Assembly: GCF_030159895.1 (NCBI RefSeq)
Contig: NZ_BSNI01000002.1
Span: forward strand, 1,700,306-1,764,305
DNA length: 64,000 nt
Direction: 5' to 3'
Origin: Maritalea porphyrae
Lineage (GTDB): Bacteria; Pseudomonadota; Alphaproteobacteria; Rhizobiales; Devosiaceae
Shown: positions 25,522 to 34,924 of the stretch, piece after piece
Layout: every line of letters begins with the position of its first letter
Numbering within the stretch: position 1 is the first letter of the stretch
Position numbers and translations under genes: made by a program
Notes under the pieces: model-generated
What the model was told of the DNA's origin: nothing
Database searches by the model: none
Seen by the model: the letters and a program-made list of their open reading frames with translations, nothing else

Positions 25522-27033
25522 TTATCCAGCCTCTCGCAGCAAAGATTGTTGTTTCAGTGGGCCATTTTCCGCTTCCAAATCCACAAGTCGGGTAGGGTAC
25601 TCGCCGGTGAAATAGTGGTCGGTGAATTGTGGATTTTTCGGATCACGTGGTGCACCACCAACCGCGTCGTAAAGACCATCAACAGAAAGGAACTGCAAGC
25701 TATCGCAGCCGATAAACTTACACATTTCATCATGGTCAGTATATTGGTTGGCCAACAATTTCTCAGGGTCCGGCGTATCAATGCCGTAATAATCTGAGTG
25801 CGTGATTTTCGGGCTAGCGACCACAAGATGCACTTCCCGCGCTCCTGCGTCGCGCACCAACTGCACAATCTTGGTGGACGTGGTGCCGCGCACCACAGAA
25901 TCATCAACCAGAATGACTCGCTTCCCATCCAGTTGACCGCGGTTGGCCGAGTGCTTCAGCTTCACGCCGAACGCGCGAATTTGCTGGCTTGGCTCAATAA
26001 AAGTACGGCCCACATAGTGGTTGCGGATAATGCCCAATTCAAACGGAATTCCGCTTTCTTGCGCGTAGCCGATTGCGGCAGGCGTGCCCCCATCGGGAAC
26101 AGGCACAACCAAGTCGCCTTCAACCTGCGCTTCACGCGCTAAGTTGCGGCCCATGGCCTTGCGCACATTATAGACCGAGCGACCAGCAACGATTGAATCT
26201 GGGCGCGCAAAATAGACATATTCGAACAAGCAAACGCGCTCGGGTTTTGGCGCAAACGGCTTGGAAGAGGTAATCTTGACGGTGCCGTCTTCTTGTTTCT
26301 CGCAAACAATCACTTCACCGTTTTCGATGTCGCGCACAAACTTCGCGCCAATGATATCAAGAGCACATGTTTCTGATGCTAGAATCGGTGCGCCATCAAG
26401 GTCACCGAGCACAAGCGGCCGAATGCCGAATGGATCGCGCGCACCCATCAATTTGGTGCGGGTCATGGCGATAAGGGCGTAACCGCCTTCCATATGGGAG
26501 ATGGCTTCCACAAACCGTGCGGCAGAACCTTGTTGCTTAGACTGAGCGATTAGGTGCAATACCACTTCGCTGTCCGATGTGGACTGACAGATTGCGCCTT
26601 TAGCAATGATTTCTCTGCGCAATTTAAGCGCGTTGGTGAAATTACCATTGTGCGCAACCGCAATGCCGCCAACACTCAATTCAGCAAAAAGTGGTTGAAC
26701 GTTGCGCAGCGCGACTTCGCCTGTGGTGGAGTAACGGTTATGGCCAACGGCTACGTCACCAGGCAGTTTCTCAAGCATTTGCGGGTCGGTATAGTGATCA
26801 CCCACAAGGCCCATGCGGCGCTCAGAATGAAAACGTTGACCGTCGTAGGTCACGATACCAGCGGCTTCTTGGCCGCGATGTTGTAGAGCGTGAAGACCAA
26901 GAGCGGTTAGGGCCGCTGCGTCTTTATGTTGGAGGATGCCGAATACACCGCACTCCTCTTGTAACGTGTCACCTTCAAGGTCAAAAACGTCATTTTCGCT
27001 AGCATTGCCAGCCGGGTGAGAGGAGTGCGCCAC
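25522..27033 (-). CDS. purF: Amidophosphoribosyltransferase
   Basis: PurF catalyses the first committed step of purine synthesis, converting PRPP and glutamine to phosphoribosylamine. The 503-residue protein has the N-terminal nucleophile at Cys28 (EECGVFG, exposed after propeptide removal), the Ntn core (HNRYSTTGE) and the PRPP-binding loop VILVDDSVVRGTT near residue 370. It follows cvpA on the same strand, echoing the classical cvpA-purF pairing of enterobacteria. It would be expected to share control with guaB and guaA through nucleotide feedback. Confidence 0.96.
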   Translation of the reverse strand: MAHSSHPAGNASENDVFDLEGDTLQEECGVFGILQHKDAAALTALGLHALQHRGQEAAGIVTYDGQRFHSERRMGLVGDHYTDPQMLEKLPGDVAVGHNRYSTTGEVALRNVQPLFAELSVGGIAVAHNGNFTNALKLRREIIAKGAICQSTSDSEVVLHLIAQSKQQGSAARFVEAISHMEGGYALIAMTRTKLMGARDPFGIRPLVLGDLDGAPILASETCALDIIGAKFVRDIENGEVIVCEKQEDGTVKITSSKPFAPKPERVCLFEYVYFARPDSIVAGRSVYNVRKAMGRNLAREAQVEGDLVVPVPDGGTPAAIGYAQESGIPFELGIIRNHYVGRTFIEPSQQIRAFGVKLKHSANRGQLDGKRVILVDDSVVRGTTSTKIVQLVRDAGAREVHLVVASPKITHSDYYGIDTPDPEKLLANQYTDHDEMCKFIGCDSLQFLSVDGLYDAVGGAPRDPKNPQFTDHYFTGEYPTRLVDLEAENGPLKQQSLLREAG

Positions 27034-27139
27034 CTGTTTCCACCTATGTCATTTCATTGTCATGCAATGTTTGTCGGGTCATTACGCCCATGCGCGAATG
27101 GAGTCAACAAGACGGGCGGGTTTTGCAAATCTTTGACCA

Positions 27140-27724
27140 TTAGGTCGAAGTTTCGTCCGGCAGTGCTTCTTCCAATTCGTCGGTACCTTCACCCACTGGT
27201 TCTTGTGGTCGCGCGGAAGAACCGCGCAATGTTTCACTGACCATGCCCTCAAGGTCTTCCGGCAGAGCCGCGATAAGGTCATCACCGAGTTGTGAAAGCA
27301 TAGGCAATGTCTTGCTTTCTTTGCCCCATTCATCAACCACCGATTGGAATAACCACTGGCCGAAAATCACAAAAACCACTGCAATTAATATGCCGCGCAG
27401 ACCGCCAAAAATAAAACCAAGTGATCGATCCAGAGGGCCAATTTTGCTATCGCCAACCAAATCAGCGATCCACATGGTCAAAAGGTGCAACACAATCAGC
27501 GCAACAATGAAACTGACAATCACCGTCGCAATATCAGCAACTGTTTGCTCAGCCACATATTCACGGGCAATTTCTGGATAGTTGAGATACATCCACCAGG
27601 CAAAGATGGCAGAGCCGCCCCAAGTCGCCAAGGATAAAACTTCGCGGGTCAATCCCCGCATGGTCGCCAACAGGGCTGAAATAAGGACGATCAAGCCAAC
27701 GGCGATGTCAAATGCGGTAATCAT
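27140..27724 (-). CDS. cvpA: CvpA family membrane protein
   Basis: This 194-residue protein has four transmembrane helices (first ITAFDIAVGLIVLISALLAT) and the family segment GLTREVLSLATWGGSAIFAW, followed by a disordered acidic tail (GEGTDELEEALPDE). CvpA was named for colicin V production, and homologues affect envelope stress tolerance; the mechanism is unclear. It sits between radA and purF, the usual location. Confidence 0.88.
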   Translation of the reverse strand: MITAFDIAVGLIVLISALLATMRGLTREVLSLATWGGSAIFAWWMYLNYPEIAREYVAEQTVADIATVIVSFIVALIVLHLLTMWIADLVGDSKIGPLDRSLGFIFGGLRGILIAVVFVIFGQWLFQSVVDEWGKESKTLPMLSQLGDDLIAALPEDLEGMVSETLRGSSARPQEPVGEGTDELEEALPDETST

Positions 27725-27804
27725 TTTAAGATTATTCCCTCACGAAAACAAAAGCGTGCGATTTTGCAATTCATTTAAACGCAAATGGCTCCAATGCCAA
27801 GCAC

Positions 27805-29202
27805 TCACTCTTCATCTTGGTTTATCGGGCGCTTGGCGCGCGAAGCGATTTGCGCAACCATGTCGGCCAATTGTTTGAAACGGCGCGTTTCAATTGCACC
27901 ATCTTTGTCCTTGTCTTTGCTCATCGCAGTCACGGCCAAACCAAATCCGAGTTTGTGCGCCTCTTTCAATCGCGTTTGCCCGTGTGACACGGGCCGAACA
28001 CCGCCTGATAGGCTCACTTCACCAAAATATACCGCGTCTGCGGGTAGGGGGGCATTAGTTAGCGAAGAAACAAGCGCCGCCGCCACCGCCAAATCGGCGG
28101 CAGGCTCTGAGATTTTCAAGCCGCCCGCGACGTTGAGATAAATATCGTTTGCGCCGATACGCACGCCACAATGGGTTTCAAGAACAGCCAAAACCATTGA
28201 AAGGCGAGAACTATCCCAGCCAACGACTGCTCGACGTGGTGTGCCCAAGGGCGAAGGGGAAACAAGTGCTTGGATTTCAACCAAAACTGGTCTTGTGCCT
28301 TCCATCCCGGCAAAAACCGCTGAGCCGGAAGCGTCTTTATCGCGCTGATCGAGGAATAGGGCGGACGGGTTGGCGACTTCGCGCAAGCCCTCAGACGCCA
28401 TTTCAAATACGCCAATTTCGTCGGTTGCGCCGTAGCGGTTCTTAACGCCGCGCAATATGCGGAAATTGTGGCTGGCATCGCCCTCAAAATACAGAACCGC
28501 ATCCACCATGTGTTCAACAACACGTGGACCAGCAATTTGACCGTCCTTGGTGACATGCCCCACAAGCACGACTGCAGCGCCTGACTTCTTGGCAAATCGC
28601 GTCATCGCTTGGGCGCTTGTGCGTACCTGCGTAACAGTGCCGGGTGCACTGTCCACGCGCTCCGTCCAAAGCGTTTGAATAGAATCGATAATAACGAGGT
28701 CAGGTTTGCCCGCCGCTTCAAGCGTGGCGAGAATAGTTTCAACGTGAGTTTCGCTGGCCAATTGAACGGGCGACATGTTGACGCCCAGACGTGCAGCCCG
28801 TAGGCGCACTTGCGCAATGGCTTCCTCGCCAGAGATGTAGATAATGTTGAGCCCTTGATTGGCGAGCGCTGCTGCGGCTTGCAGCAAAATGGTGGATTTG
28901 CCGATGCCGGGATCGCCGCCCACAAGTATGGCGGAGCCAACAACAAAACCGCCACCGGTTACGCGGTCGAGTTCGGCGATCTTGGTTTGGACACGCTTTG
29001 CGTCTTCACTGGAGCCAGAAAGGGCGACCAACTCAACCGGTCGGCCAGATGCCACAGCGGACTTTGGGCCGCTGCCAACGCCAGAATTGACCTGTTCTTC
29101 AACGATTGTGTTCCATTCGCTGCAGCTCTCGCAGCGGCCTGCCCATTTGCCGGTGACATTGCCACAGGATTGGCAAACAAATTGGGCGCGCGATTTTACC
29201 AT
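27805..29202 (-). CDS. radA: DNA repair protein RadA
   Basis: RadA is a RecA-like DnaB-type helicase that helps branch migration during recombination. The 465-residue protein has the N-terminal C4 zinc finger (CQSCGNVTGKWAGRCESC), the Walker A motif GDPGIGKST near residue 93, the RadA-specific KNRYG motif near residue 245, and a C-terminal Lon-protease-like domain (GGVRPVSHGQTRLKEAHKLGF). It lies 3 nt downstream of alr, so the two genes are probably co-transcribed. Confidence 0.95.
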   Translation of the reverse strand: MVKSRAQFVCQSCGNVTGKWAGRCESCSEWNTIVEEQVNSGVGSGPKSAVASGRPVELVALSGSSEDAKRVQTKIAELDRVTGGGFVVGSAILVGGDPGIGKSTILLQAAAALANQGLNIIYISGEEAIAQVRLRAARLGVNMSPVQLASETHVETILATLEAAGKPDLVIIDSIQTLWTERVDSAPGTVTQVRTSAQAMTRFAKKSGAAVVLVGHVTKDGQIAGPRVVEHMVDAVLYFEGDASHNFRILRGVKNRYGATDEIGVFEMASEGLREVANPSALFLDQRDKDASGSAVFAGMEGTRPVLVEIQALVSPSPLGTPRRAVVGWDSSRLSMVLAVLETHCGVRIGANDIYLNVAGGLKISEPAADLAVAAALVSSLTNAPLPADAVYFGEVSLSGGVRPVSHGQTRLKEAHKLGFGLAVTAMSKDKDKDGAIETRRFKQLADMVAQIASRAKRPINQDEE

Positions 29203-29205
29203 GAA

Positions 29206-30330
29206 TTATTCTAGCTCTATTCCGAAATAGGTGCGGTTGTAGCGCCCCTTAAGGCTTGTAAGGATTTCGTAGCCGATGGTGCCCGCCGCGTCCGCCAAAT
29301 CGTCGATGGTGACGTTTGGTCCAAGAACTTCAACCATTTCTCCCGGCACCGGCCCGTTGTGGCCAAAACCGGTAACATCAAGCGCCACCAAATCCATCGA
29401 TACCTTGCCCAACACGGGTACCAAATGCCCATTGATTGCTAGGCGTGCACCTTGATGTGAATTTGAACTGCTTGCTGAGCGCAAGAAACCGTCAGCATAG
29501 CCAAGTGAGATGATTGCGATCCGGCTATCGCGCTGCAATGTGTATTCAGCGCCATACCCAACCGTTTCACCAGTCTTGCCGTCGCGCACTTGCAAAATGG
29601 GCACTTCTAAGCTGACCACCTGGGTAAGTGGGTTCTTTCGGCCAGCAATCGCCCGCCCGCCATAAAGCGCAATGCCTGGGCGCACCAACTGGAAATGGTT
29701 GGCCTTGTTGGCCATAAGACCGGCTGAGTTTGCCAAAGATGCAGGCGTGTCGGGAAAATGCGCCATGATTGATTGGAATAGCGCCAACTGCGTGCGATTT
29801 TTCTCGTGATTTTGTTGATCGGCGCAACACAGGTGGCTCATGATCACTTGAGGCTGATAGCCAGAGCGTTGCATCTGTTGGCGGACCCAATTCACATCGC
29901 TCATGCGGAACCCAAGCCGGTTCATGCCCGTATCAAAATTCAGCGCCGCCGGGTAAGCCTCGCCCCGTTGCACGCAGAAATTGAGCCATTCATCCAACAT
30001 AGCCATCGAGTGCAGCATCGGCATCATACGTTGCGCCGCATAAAGGTCGGATGCACCCGGCCATAAGCCGCCAAGAATGAAAATATGCGCATTTGGCAGA
30101 GCCTTGCGCAAAACCAAACCTTCTTCTGGGTTGGCTACAAAGAAAAATTGCGCACCAGCTTTTGCCAATGCCTTGGCCACAGGCTCTAGACCTAGGCCAT
30201 AGCCGTTGGCTTTCACCACCGCACCGGTCAGTGTGCCCGGCGAGATCTTATCAAGCGCGGACCAATTGCGGCCAATCGCGTCGAGGTCGATCCGCAAATG
30301 CCCTGAGCTGATGGCGGCCAACTGATCCAT
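29206..30330 (-). CDS. alr: Alanine racemase
   Basis: This PLP enzyme interconverts L- and D-alanine for peptidoglycan. The 374-residue protein has the PLP lysine at Lys40 (AVVKANGYGLG), the catalytic Tyr in VGYGAEYTL and the MSDL-like KVSMDLVALD segment. Its ATG shares one base with the dnaB stop (TAATG), a coupling overlap. The dnaB-alr-radA order is conserved in Hyphomicrobiales. Confidence 0.95.
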   Translation of the reverse strand: MDQLAAISSGHLRIDLDAIGRNWSALDKISPGTLTGAVVKANGYGLGLEPVAKALAKAGAQFFFVANPEEGLVLRKALPNAHIFILGGLWPGASDLYAAQRMMPMLHSMAMLDEWLNFCVQRGEAYPAALNFDTGMNRLGFRMSDVNWVRQQMQRSGYQPQVIMSHLCCADQQNHEKNRTQLALFQSIMAHFPDTPASLANSAGLMANKANHFQLVRPGIALYGGRAIAGRKNPLTQVVSLEVPILQVRDGKTGETVGYGAEYTLQRDSRIAIISLGYADGFLRSASSSNSHQGARLAINGHLVPVLGKVSMDLVALDVTGFGHNGPVPGEMVEVLGPNVTIDDLADAAGTIGYEILTSLKGRYNRTYFGIELE

Positions 30331-31808
30331 TAGTCAAGCTGTTCTGGCAGGTAATCTTCCCGCGCCAAATTGCCAAAGCGAGTGATGTTGGCGTTAAAGT
30401 GAAGTTGCACAGTGCCGGTAGGGCCGTGACGCTGCTTGGAAATAATCACTTCCGCGCGTCCTGCCACTTGTTCCATCTCTGCCTGCCAGGTGAAAAACTC
30501 CGGCGTATTCTCTTTGGGCATCTTATTCTTCAAATAATATTCTTCACGATAGATAAACAGCACCACGTCCGCATCTTGTTCAATAGAACCTGATTCCCGC
30601 AAATCCGCCAATTGTGGTCTTTTGTCATCTCGTGCTTCCACCTGACGGGAGAGCTGGGAGAGGGCGATCACTGGGACTTCTAGCTCTTTGGCCAAAGCCT
30701 TCAAACTGGTCGTAATCTCGGTCAATTCTTGCACACGGTTGCCAGCGTTCTTTGATGAACCGGAAAGAAGCTGCAAATAGTCAACGATCATCAAATCGAG
30801 ACCTTTTTGTCGCTTTAGACGTCGTGCACGTGCTGCGAGTTGCGAAATTGCCAAACCACCGGTGTCGTCAATGTATAGCGGCGCTTTCGCCATTTCTTGG
30901 GACGCTTCTACAAGCTTTGAGAACTGGCTTTCGTGAATTGTACCGCGCCGAATATCAGAAGATGAAATGGCCGCTTGTTCGGCCAAAATACGTGTGGCGA
31001 GCTGTTCGGCAGACATCTCCAATGAGAAAAAGCCGACAACGCCCCCGTTCTTTGCCTTAATGGTGCCATCCGGCAAAGTTTCGGGCTCATATGCCTTGGC
31101 GATATTGAAGGCGATGTTGGTCACAAGCGATGTCTTACCCATCGCTGGTCGCGCGGCCAAAATGATCAAGTCAGACTTTTGCAGGCCACCCATGACCCGG
31201 TCCATATCGGTTAGGCCGGTGGAAATACCTGACAGACCGCCATCGCGTTTAAACGCTTCGCCGGCCAAATCAACAGCGTCACGAAGGGCTGAATCAAAAT
31301 TGACAAAGCCACCATCGTAGCGACCTTTTTCGGCCAATTCGAAAAGCGCTTTTTCAGTTTCTTCAATTTGCTTATTTGGAGGCGTATCTACGTCAGCTTC
31401 GTATGCTTGGGCAGAAAGATTGTCACCAACTTCAATGAGCTTGCGTCGGATCGCGAGGTCATAAATGGTCTGCGCATAGTCTGAAGCGTTCAGAACGGTT
31501 GTTGCTTCTGCAGCCAAGCGTGCCAAGTATTGAGACATCGACATGTCTTGAGTAAATTCATCAGGCAAAAATGTCTTGGCGGTAATCGGGGTTGCGCGTT
31601 TCCCGGTGCGAATGATCTTCGATAATACTTGGAATACGTCGGCATGCACTTGCTCATAGAAGTGCTCAGGCAGCAAGAAATCTGACACACGGTCAAACGC
31701 TTCATTGTTGACCAGAATCGCGCCAAGAAGGGCTTGTTCGGCCTCCACATTGTGGGGTGCCAGACGATATTCTTCCTCTTGTGGATGTAATTGCTGAACC
31801 GCTTCCAT
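30330..31808 (-). CDS. dnaB: Replicative DNA helicase DnaB
   Basis: DnaB is the hexameric 5'-3' helicase of the replication fork. The 492-residue protein has the N-terminal helical domain (APHNVEAEQALLGAIL), a linker, and the RecA-type core with Walker A ARPAMGKTSL near residue 210 and the motif FSLEMSAEQLATR. I start it at the ATG at 31808, which has TTGGAGGCGGAA directly upstream; a TTG four codons earlier lies inside that ribosome binding site. Confidence 0.96.
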   Translation of the reverse strand: MEAVQQLHPQEEEYRLAPHNVEAEQALLGAILVNNEAFDRVSDFLLPEHFYEQVHADVFQVLSKIIRTGKRATPITAKTFLPDEFTQDMSMSQYLARLAAEATTVLNASDYAQTIYDLAIRRKLIEVGDNLSAQAYEADVDTPPNKQIEETEKALFELAEKGRYDGGFVNFDSALRDAVDLAGEAFKRDGGLSGISTGLTDMDRVMGGLQKSDLIILAARPAMGKTSLVTNIAFNIAKAYEPETLPDGTIKAKNGGVVGFFSLEMSAEQLATRILAEQAAISSSDIRRGTIHESQFSKLVEASQEMAKAPLYIDDTGGLAISQLAARARRLKRQKGLDLMIVDYLQLLSGSSKNAGNRVQELTEITTSLKALAKELEVPVIALSQLSRQVEARDDKRPQLADLRESGSIEQDADVVLFIYREEYYLKNKMPKENTPEFFTWQAEMEQVAGRAEVIISKQRHGPTGTVQLHFNANITRFGNLAREDYLPEQLD

Positions 31809-31937
31809 TTCCGCCTCCAATCACTGCCCACTGTTGACCATTGGTCACATACAAACAAGCAAAACAAACGCTCTCTAACGATTGTATTCGATTCGAGCCA
31901 GCACTGCTGTGATTAGTGGGGAAAAACTGTGTATCAA

Positions 31938-31964
31938 ACAAAAAGGCCGGGGCAAGCCCGGCCT
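31938..31964 (-). terminator. Terminator after the rpsF-rpsR-rplI operon
   Basis: On the minus strand, AGGCCGGG pairs with CCCGGCCT (31944-31951 with 31957-31964) around 5 nt, followed by T5. It ends the ribosomal protein operon upstream of dnaB. Confidence 0.85.
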
Positions 31965-31997
31965 CTTAAAAATCTTTTCGGATCAATCAGATCAGCA

Positions 31998-32594
31998 TTA
32001 AGCTTCTTCTGATTGCTCTTCAGCGTCTGCATCAGCCGCAGCTTCTTCGCCAGCTTCTGCTTCAACTTCTTCCACTGCTTCTTCAACAACTTCTTCGTCG
32101 TAAGAAACAACAGTCATGTCTTCACCAGCTGCTTGACGATCAGCTTCGTCTGCAGAGCGTGCAACGTTTACAGTAATTGATGAATCAACTTCTGCGTGCA
32201 GGTTCAACACAACATTGTGCAGACCAACAGTTTTAATTGGCAGGCTCAAGTCAACTTGCGCTTTTGTCACCTGAACGTTTTCAGCAGCCAAAGCTTCTGA
32301 AATGTCACGTGAAGAAACTGATCCGTAAAGTACGCCAGTTTCGCCAGCTTGGCGGATAATGGTCACTTTGCGGCCGTTCACAGCTTCAGCAACCGCCATC
32401 GCGCTATCGCGACGCTCAGCGTTGCGTTGCTCGATTTGGTCGCGCTCAGCTTCAAAACGTGCACGGTTTGCTTTGTTAGCACGAAGTGCTTTGCCTTGTG
32501 GCAACAAGAAGTTGCGAGCAAAGCCGTCTTTAACAGCTACTTCGTCACCAATGGTGCCAAGGCGGCCAACGCGCTCAAGAAGGATTACTTTCAT
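31998..32594 (-). CDS. rplI: 50S ribosomal protein L9
   Basis: The 198-residue protein begins with the L9 signature MKVILLERVGRLGTIGDEVAVKDGFARNFLLPQGKAL. The N-terminal domain binds 23S rRNA domain V and a central helix connects to the C-terminal domain. It is longer than the 149 residues of E. coli L9 owing to an acidic Glu/Ala tail of about 45 residues (VVEEAVEEVEAEAGEEAAADADAEE in part). Such tails are usual in alphaproteobacteria and probably stay disordered. Confidence 0.96.
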   Translation of the reverse strand: MKVILLERVGRLGTIGDEVAVKDGFARNFLLPQGKALRANKANRARFEAERDQIEQRNAERRDSAMAVAEAVNGRKVTIIRQAGETGVLYGSVSSRDISEALAAENVQVTKAQVDLSLPIKTVGLHNVVLNLHAEVDSSITVNVARSADEADRQAAGEDMTVVSYDEEVVEEAVEEVEAEAGEEAAADADAEEQSEEA

Positions 32595-32614
32595 TTCATT
32601 TCTCCAATGCTGTC

Positions 32615-32653
32615 CCGCTTATAAAAAGCGGTTAGGGGCCGTTGGCCCCAACC
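32615..32653 (-). promoter_or_regulatory. Two tandem hairpins between rpsR and rplI
   Basis: On the minus strand, GGGGCC-AAC-GGCCCC (32635-32649, with flanking GGTT/AACC pairing and one bulge) is followed by CCGCTT-TTTAT-AAGCGG (32615-32631). Neither is followed by a full T-run. They could set the L9-to-S18 ratio by partial termination or mRNA protection. Confidence 0.4.
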
Positions 32654-32664
32654 AAAATCTGGGC

Positions 32665-32919
32665 TTACTTCACGACGTAAGGAATAAGACCCAAGAAGCG
32701 TGCGCGTTTGATCGCACGAGCCAATTCACGTTGTTTCTTTGCAGATACAGCGGTGATACGGCTTGGAACAATTTTACCACGCTCTGAAACATAACGTCCC
32801 AACAAGCGTACATCTTTATAGTCAATCTTTGGAGCGTTAGCGCCAGAGAATGGGCAAGTTTTGCGACGACGTTGGAACGGACGACGTGCTTGAGAAGTTG
32901 TTAGATCACGAATTGCCAT
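32665..32919 (-). CDS. rpsR: 30S ribosomal protein S18
   Basis: This 84-residue S18 has the family core [10 protein letters not shown]... [33 protein letters not shown]. It binds the 30S platform as a heterodimer with S6, whose gene lies 12 nt upstream. The cysteine-bearing N-terminal part keeps a single Cys. The length is normal. Confidence 0.97.
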   Translation of the reverse strand: MAIRDLTTSQARRPFQRRRKTCPFSGANAPKIDYKDVRLLGRYVSERGKIVPSRITAVSAKKQRELARAIKRARFLGLIPYVVK

Positions 32920-32931
32920 CTTTATCTCTCC

Positions 32932-33300
32932 TTAGAAGCGACGTGGACCGCGACGGTCACCGCGATCACCACGGTCGTCACGTTTTTGCATCATTGCAGA
33001 AGGACCTTCTTCGTGCTCATCAACACGAACAGTCATGAAACGAAGGATGTCTTCGTTGATGCGCATCTGACGTTCCATTTCAGCAACTGCAGCAGCAGGC
33101 GCTTCGATGTTTAGCAATGTGTAGTGCGCTTTACGGTTCTTGCGAATCCGATATGTCAGGGACTTAAGACCCCAATATTCGGTTTTGCCGATTGAACCGC
33201 CATTTGATGTGATCAATTCACTCAATGTCTTCGTCAACTCTTCAACCTGTGAGGTCGAAACGTCCTGACGAGCCATGTAAATATGCTCATATAGTGGCAT
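32932..33300 (-). CDS. rpsF: 30S ribosomal protein S6
   Basis: This 122-residue S6 starts [22 protein letters not shown], the normal N terminus. An upstream 18-codon extension to 33354 is open but lacks a ribosome binding site, while AAAGGCGAAAG precedes ATG 33300. S6 pairs with S18 on the 30S platform. The C-terminal tail is Arg/Gly/Asp-rich ([17 protein letters not shown]), a feature of alphaproteobacterial S6. Confidence 0.97.
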   Translation of the reverse strand: MPLYEHIYMARQDVSTSQVEELTKTLSELITSNGGSIGKTEYWGLKSLTYRIRKNRKAHYTLLNIEAPAAAVAEMERQMRINEDILRFMTVRVDEHEEGPSAMMQKRDDRGDRGDRRGPRRF

Positions 33301-33491
33301 ATCTTTCGCCTTTTGTTTGTTTTCAACAACGTTCATCCGCCGGCGCAAAGCCAATTTGGAAACCGTGAAAAGGCGTCCAAAAGAATTTCACAAAGAGCGG
33401 GAACACGGGAGGCCGATACCGTTCCTGATATCATTCGGTAAGCAAAAGCAAACCGACCCTCCGTTCAGCCCCCGGCCAAACGAACTGGCGC

Positions 33492-33520
33492 TACCTACAT
33501 GGCATCCCGCAGAATTGCAA
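33492..33520 (-). promoter_or_regulatory. Candidate rpsF operon promoter
   Basis: On the minus strand, TTGCAA (33515-33520) and TAGGTA (33492-33497) are 17 bp apart. The resulting leader would be about 180 nt and includes a TACCG/CGGTA-flanked stem, which could host an S6:S18-type regulatory structure. Confidence 0.45.
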
Positions 33521-33611
33521 GAGTTTTTAACGGCTCATGTGGTAGTTCGATGTCGACGAGATAAAATCAATCCTTAGACCCAAGCAATGATTCAGATGCG
33601 GAGACAGTGAA

Positions 33612-34256
33612 ATGAGCGAAGAAACAGTTTGGGTGAACAACTTCCCTTCGGATTCAACAGTGACGACATATTTGAGAGGAAATCATGCGTTTAATGGTTC
33701 TGACTCTGCCGCCGCAAAAACTTCGTTGAAAGCTCTTGAAGCCCACGAACGAGGTGGTGGTGGTGCGCCAGATGAATGGTTCCCGACAGAGGCTTATGGG
33801 ATCTATCCCGACAAGAAGGTCAAGAGAGTTTCTTGGGATCTATTTTCGATGGATGGCTTTATGACTTTCTCAAAAAAAGCCAAGGAAGCTGTTGAGCACT
33901 TGGATTTTGGCGGTGGGAAGTTTTTGCCGCTGCCAATTTTTGAAAATGATCGCATCACGCCAGTGCCAGGCGAATATTTTATTTTGAATTACAAGGGACA
34001 CAAGGAAGCTGTTCTTCCAGAACAATCAAAGCACATAGAGCAAATTTATCCACCAAAAGACATTTGGGGGCTTCAAGACTGGTTGTTGGAAGATGGAGAC
34101 GTGGCGGTTTCTCGTGCAGCACTTGATGGACCACATGTATGGACCGATGCACCGCGTTTGCATTCAGCAATTTTTTTTAGTGACCAGTTTGTGAAAGCCA
34201 TTCGCAAAGCCAAGGTCAAAACAAGAGTTAATTTTTGGAGTTGCCGCGTTATTTAG
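33612..34256 (+). CDS. Imm11-like (DUF1629-type) orphan immunity protein candidate
   Basis: This is a 214-residue cytosolic protein with no signal peptide or helix. The pattern of an N-terminal DSTVTTYLRG... region, a central SWDLFSMDGFMTFSKKAKEAVE helix, a GEYFILNYKGHKEAV strand and a C-terminal AIFFSDQFVKAIRKAKVKTRVNFW segment resembles the Imm11 (DUF1629) family, whose members neutralise contact-dependent or type VI-delivered toxins. The match is by eye. No toxin gene is adjacent, so it may protect against neighbours' toxins. The gene is AT-richer than the ribosomal genes beside it, which hints at acquisition. Confidence 0.5.
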   Translation: MSEETVWVNNFPSDSTVTTYLRGNHAFNGSDSAAAKTSLKALEAHERGGGGAPDEWFPTEAYGIYPDKKVKRVSWDLFSMDGFMTFSKKAKEAVEHLDFGGGKFLPLPIFENDRITPVPGEYFILNYKGHKEAVLPEQSKHIEQIYPPKDIWGLQDWLLEDGDVAVSRAALDGPHVWTDAPRLHSAIFFSDQFVKAIRKAKVKTRVNFWSCRVI

Positions 34257-34425
34257 CGGGGAAAAGAGATTAGGGAAGATAATCCATTCATAGACAAACT
34301 GACCGATCAGTGAAAAAGAACACTCTTAACTTGCACATATAGATGCCAACATCGTAAAATGAACATCAATTGATCGCGCATTCGAGTTCTGAATTGCGCG
34401 ATTACGCGTTAAAGAGGCCAATAAT

Positions 34426-34875
34426 ATGTCTAAAGTACAAGTCCGCGCTGTTGAACTCGCTGATCGTGCCAAATGGGGCGAGCTTTATGGTGCATATGCG
34501 CGCTTTTACAATTCCCCTCAGACTGACGAGATGCGTGATACGGTATGGGCATGGCTCCAAGACGAAGCCAACGGCCTGTTTGGCCTCGTGGCTACGGACA
34601 AAAAGGGCGATCTTGTTGGTATTGCGCATTGTCGTGAATTTGCACGCCCTCTAGCGGCGTCCACTGGGCTTTTTCTTGATGATTTGTTCGTGGATCCAGA
34701 TAGCCGCGGCAGCGGCGCTGCCGAGGCCTTGATTGCGCATATACGTCAAATGGCTGTGGACAAGGGCTACACGATCGTGCGCTGGATTACCGCTGACAAT
34801 AATTATCGTGCACGTGGTTTGTACGACCATGTTGCACGCAAAACAGACTGGCTAACCTACGATATTCAGCTATAA
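34426..34875 (+). CDS. GNAT family N-acetyltransferase
   Basis: This 149-residue protein has the acetyl-CoA-binding motif LFVDPDSRGSGAAEALIAHIRQMA near residue 88 and a following WITADNNYRARGLYDHVA segment. The C terminus (KTDWLTYDIQL) and overall form resemble the GNAT acyltransferases annotated near fatty-acid genes in many genomes. The substrate is unknown. It is encoded just upstream of fabD but probably on its own transcript. Confidence 0.82.
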   Translation: MSKVQVRAVELADRAKWGELYGAYARFYNSPQTDEMRDTVWAWLQDEANGLFGLVATDKKGDLVGIAHCREFARPLAASTGLFLDDLFVDPDSRGSGAAEALIAHIRQMAVDKGYTIVRWITADNNYRARGLYDHVARKTDWLTYDIQL

Positions 34876-34924
34876 AGCGGCCAGTTACAAAAATTCTTTG
34901 TTATCCCGATAAAAGGCGACAAGC

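Noticed and set aside
33612-34256. Toxin-immunity pair
   Set aside because: No polymorphic toxin, Rhs or type VI gene is found on either side; only the immunity-like gene is present.
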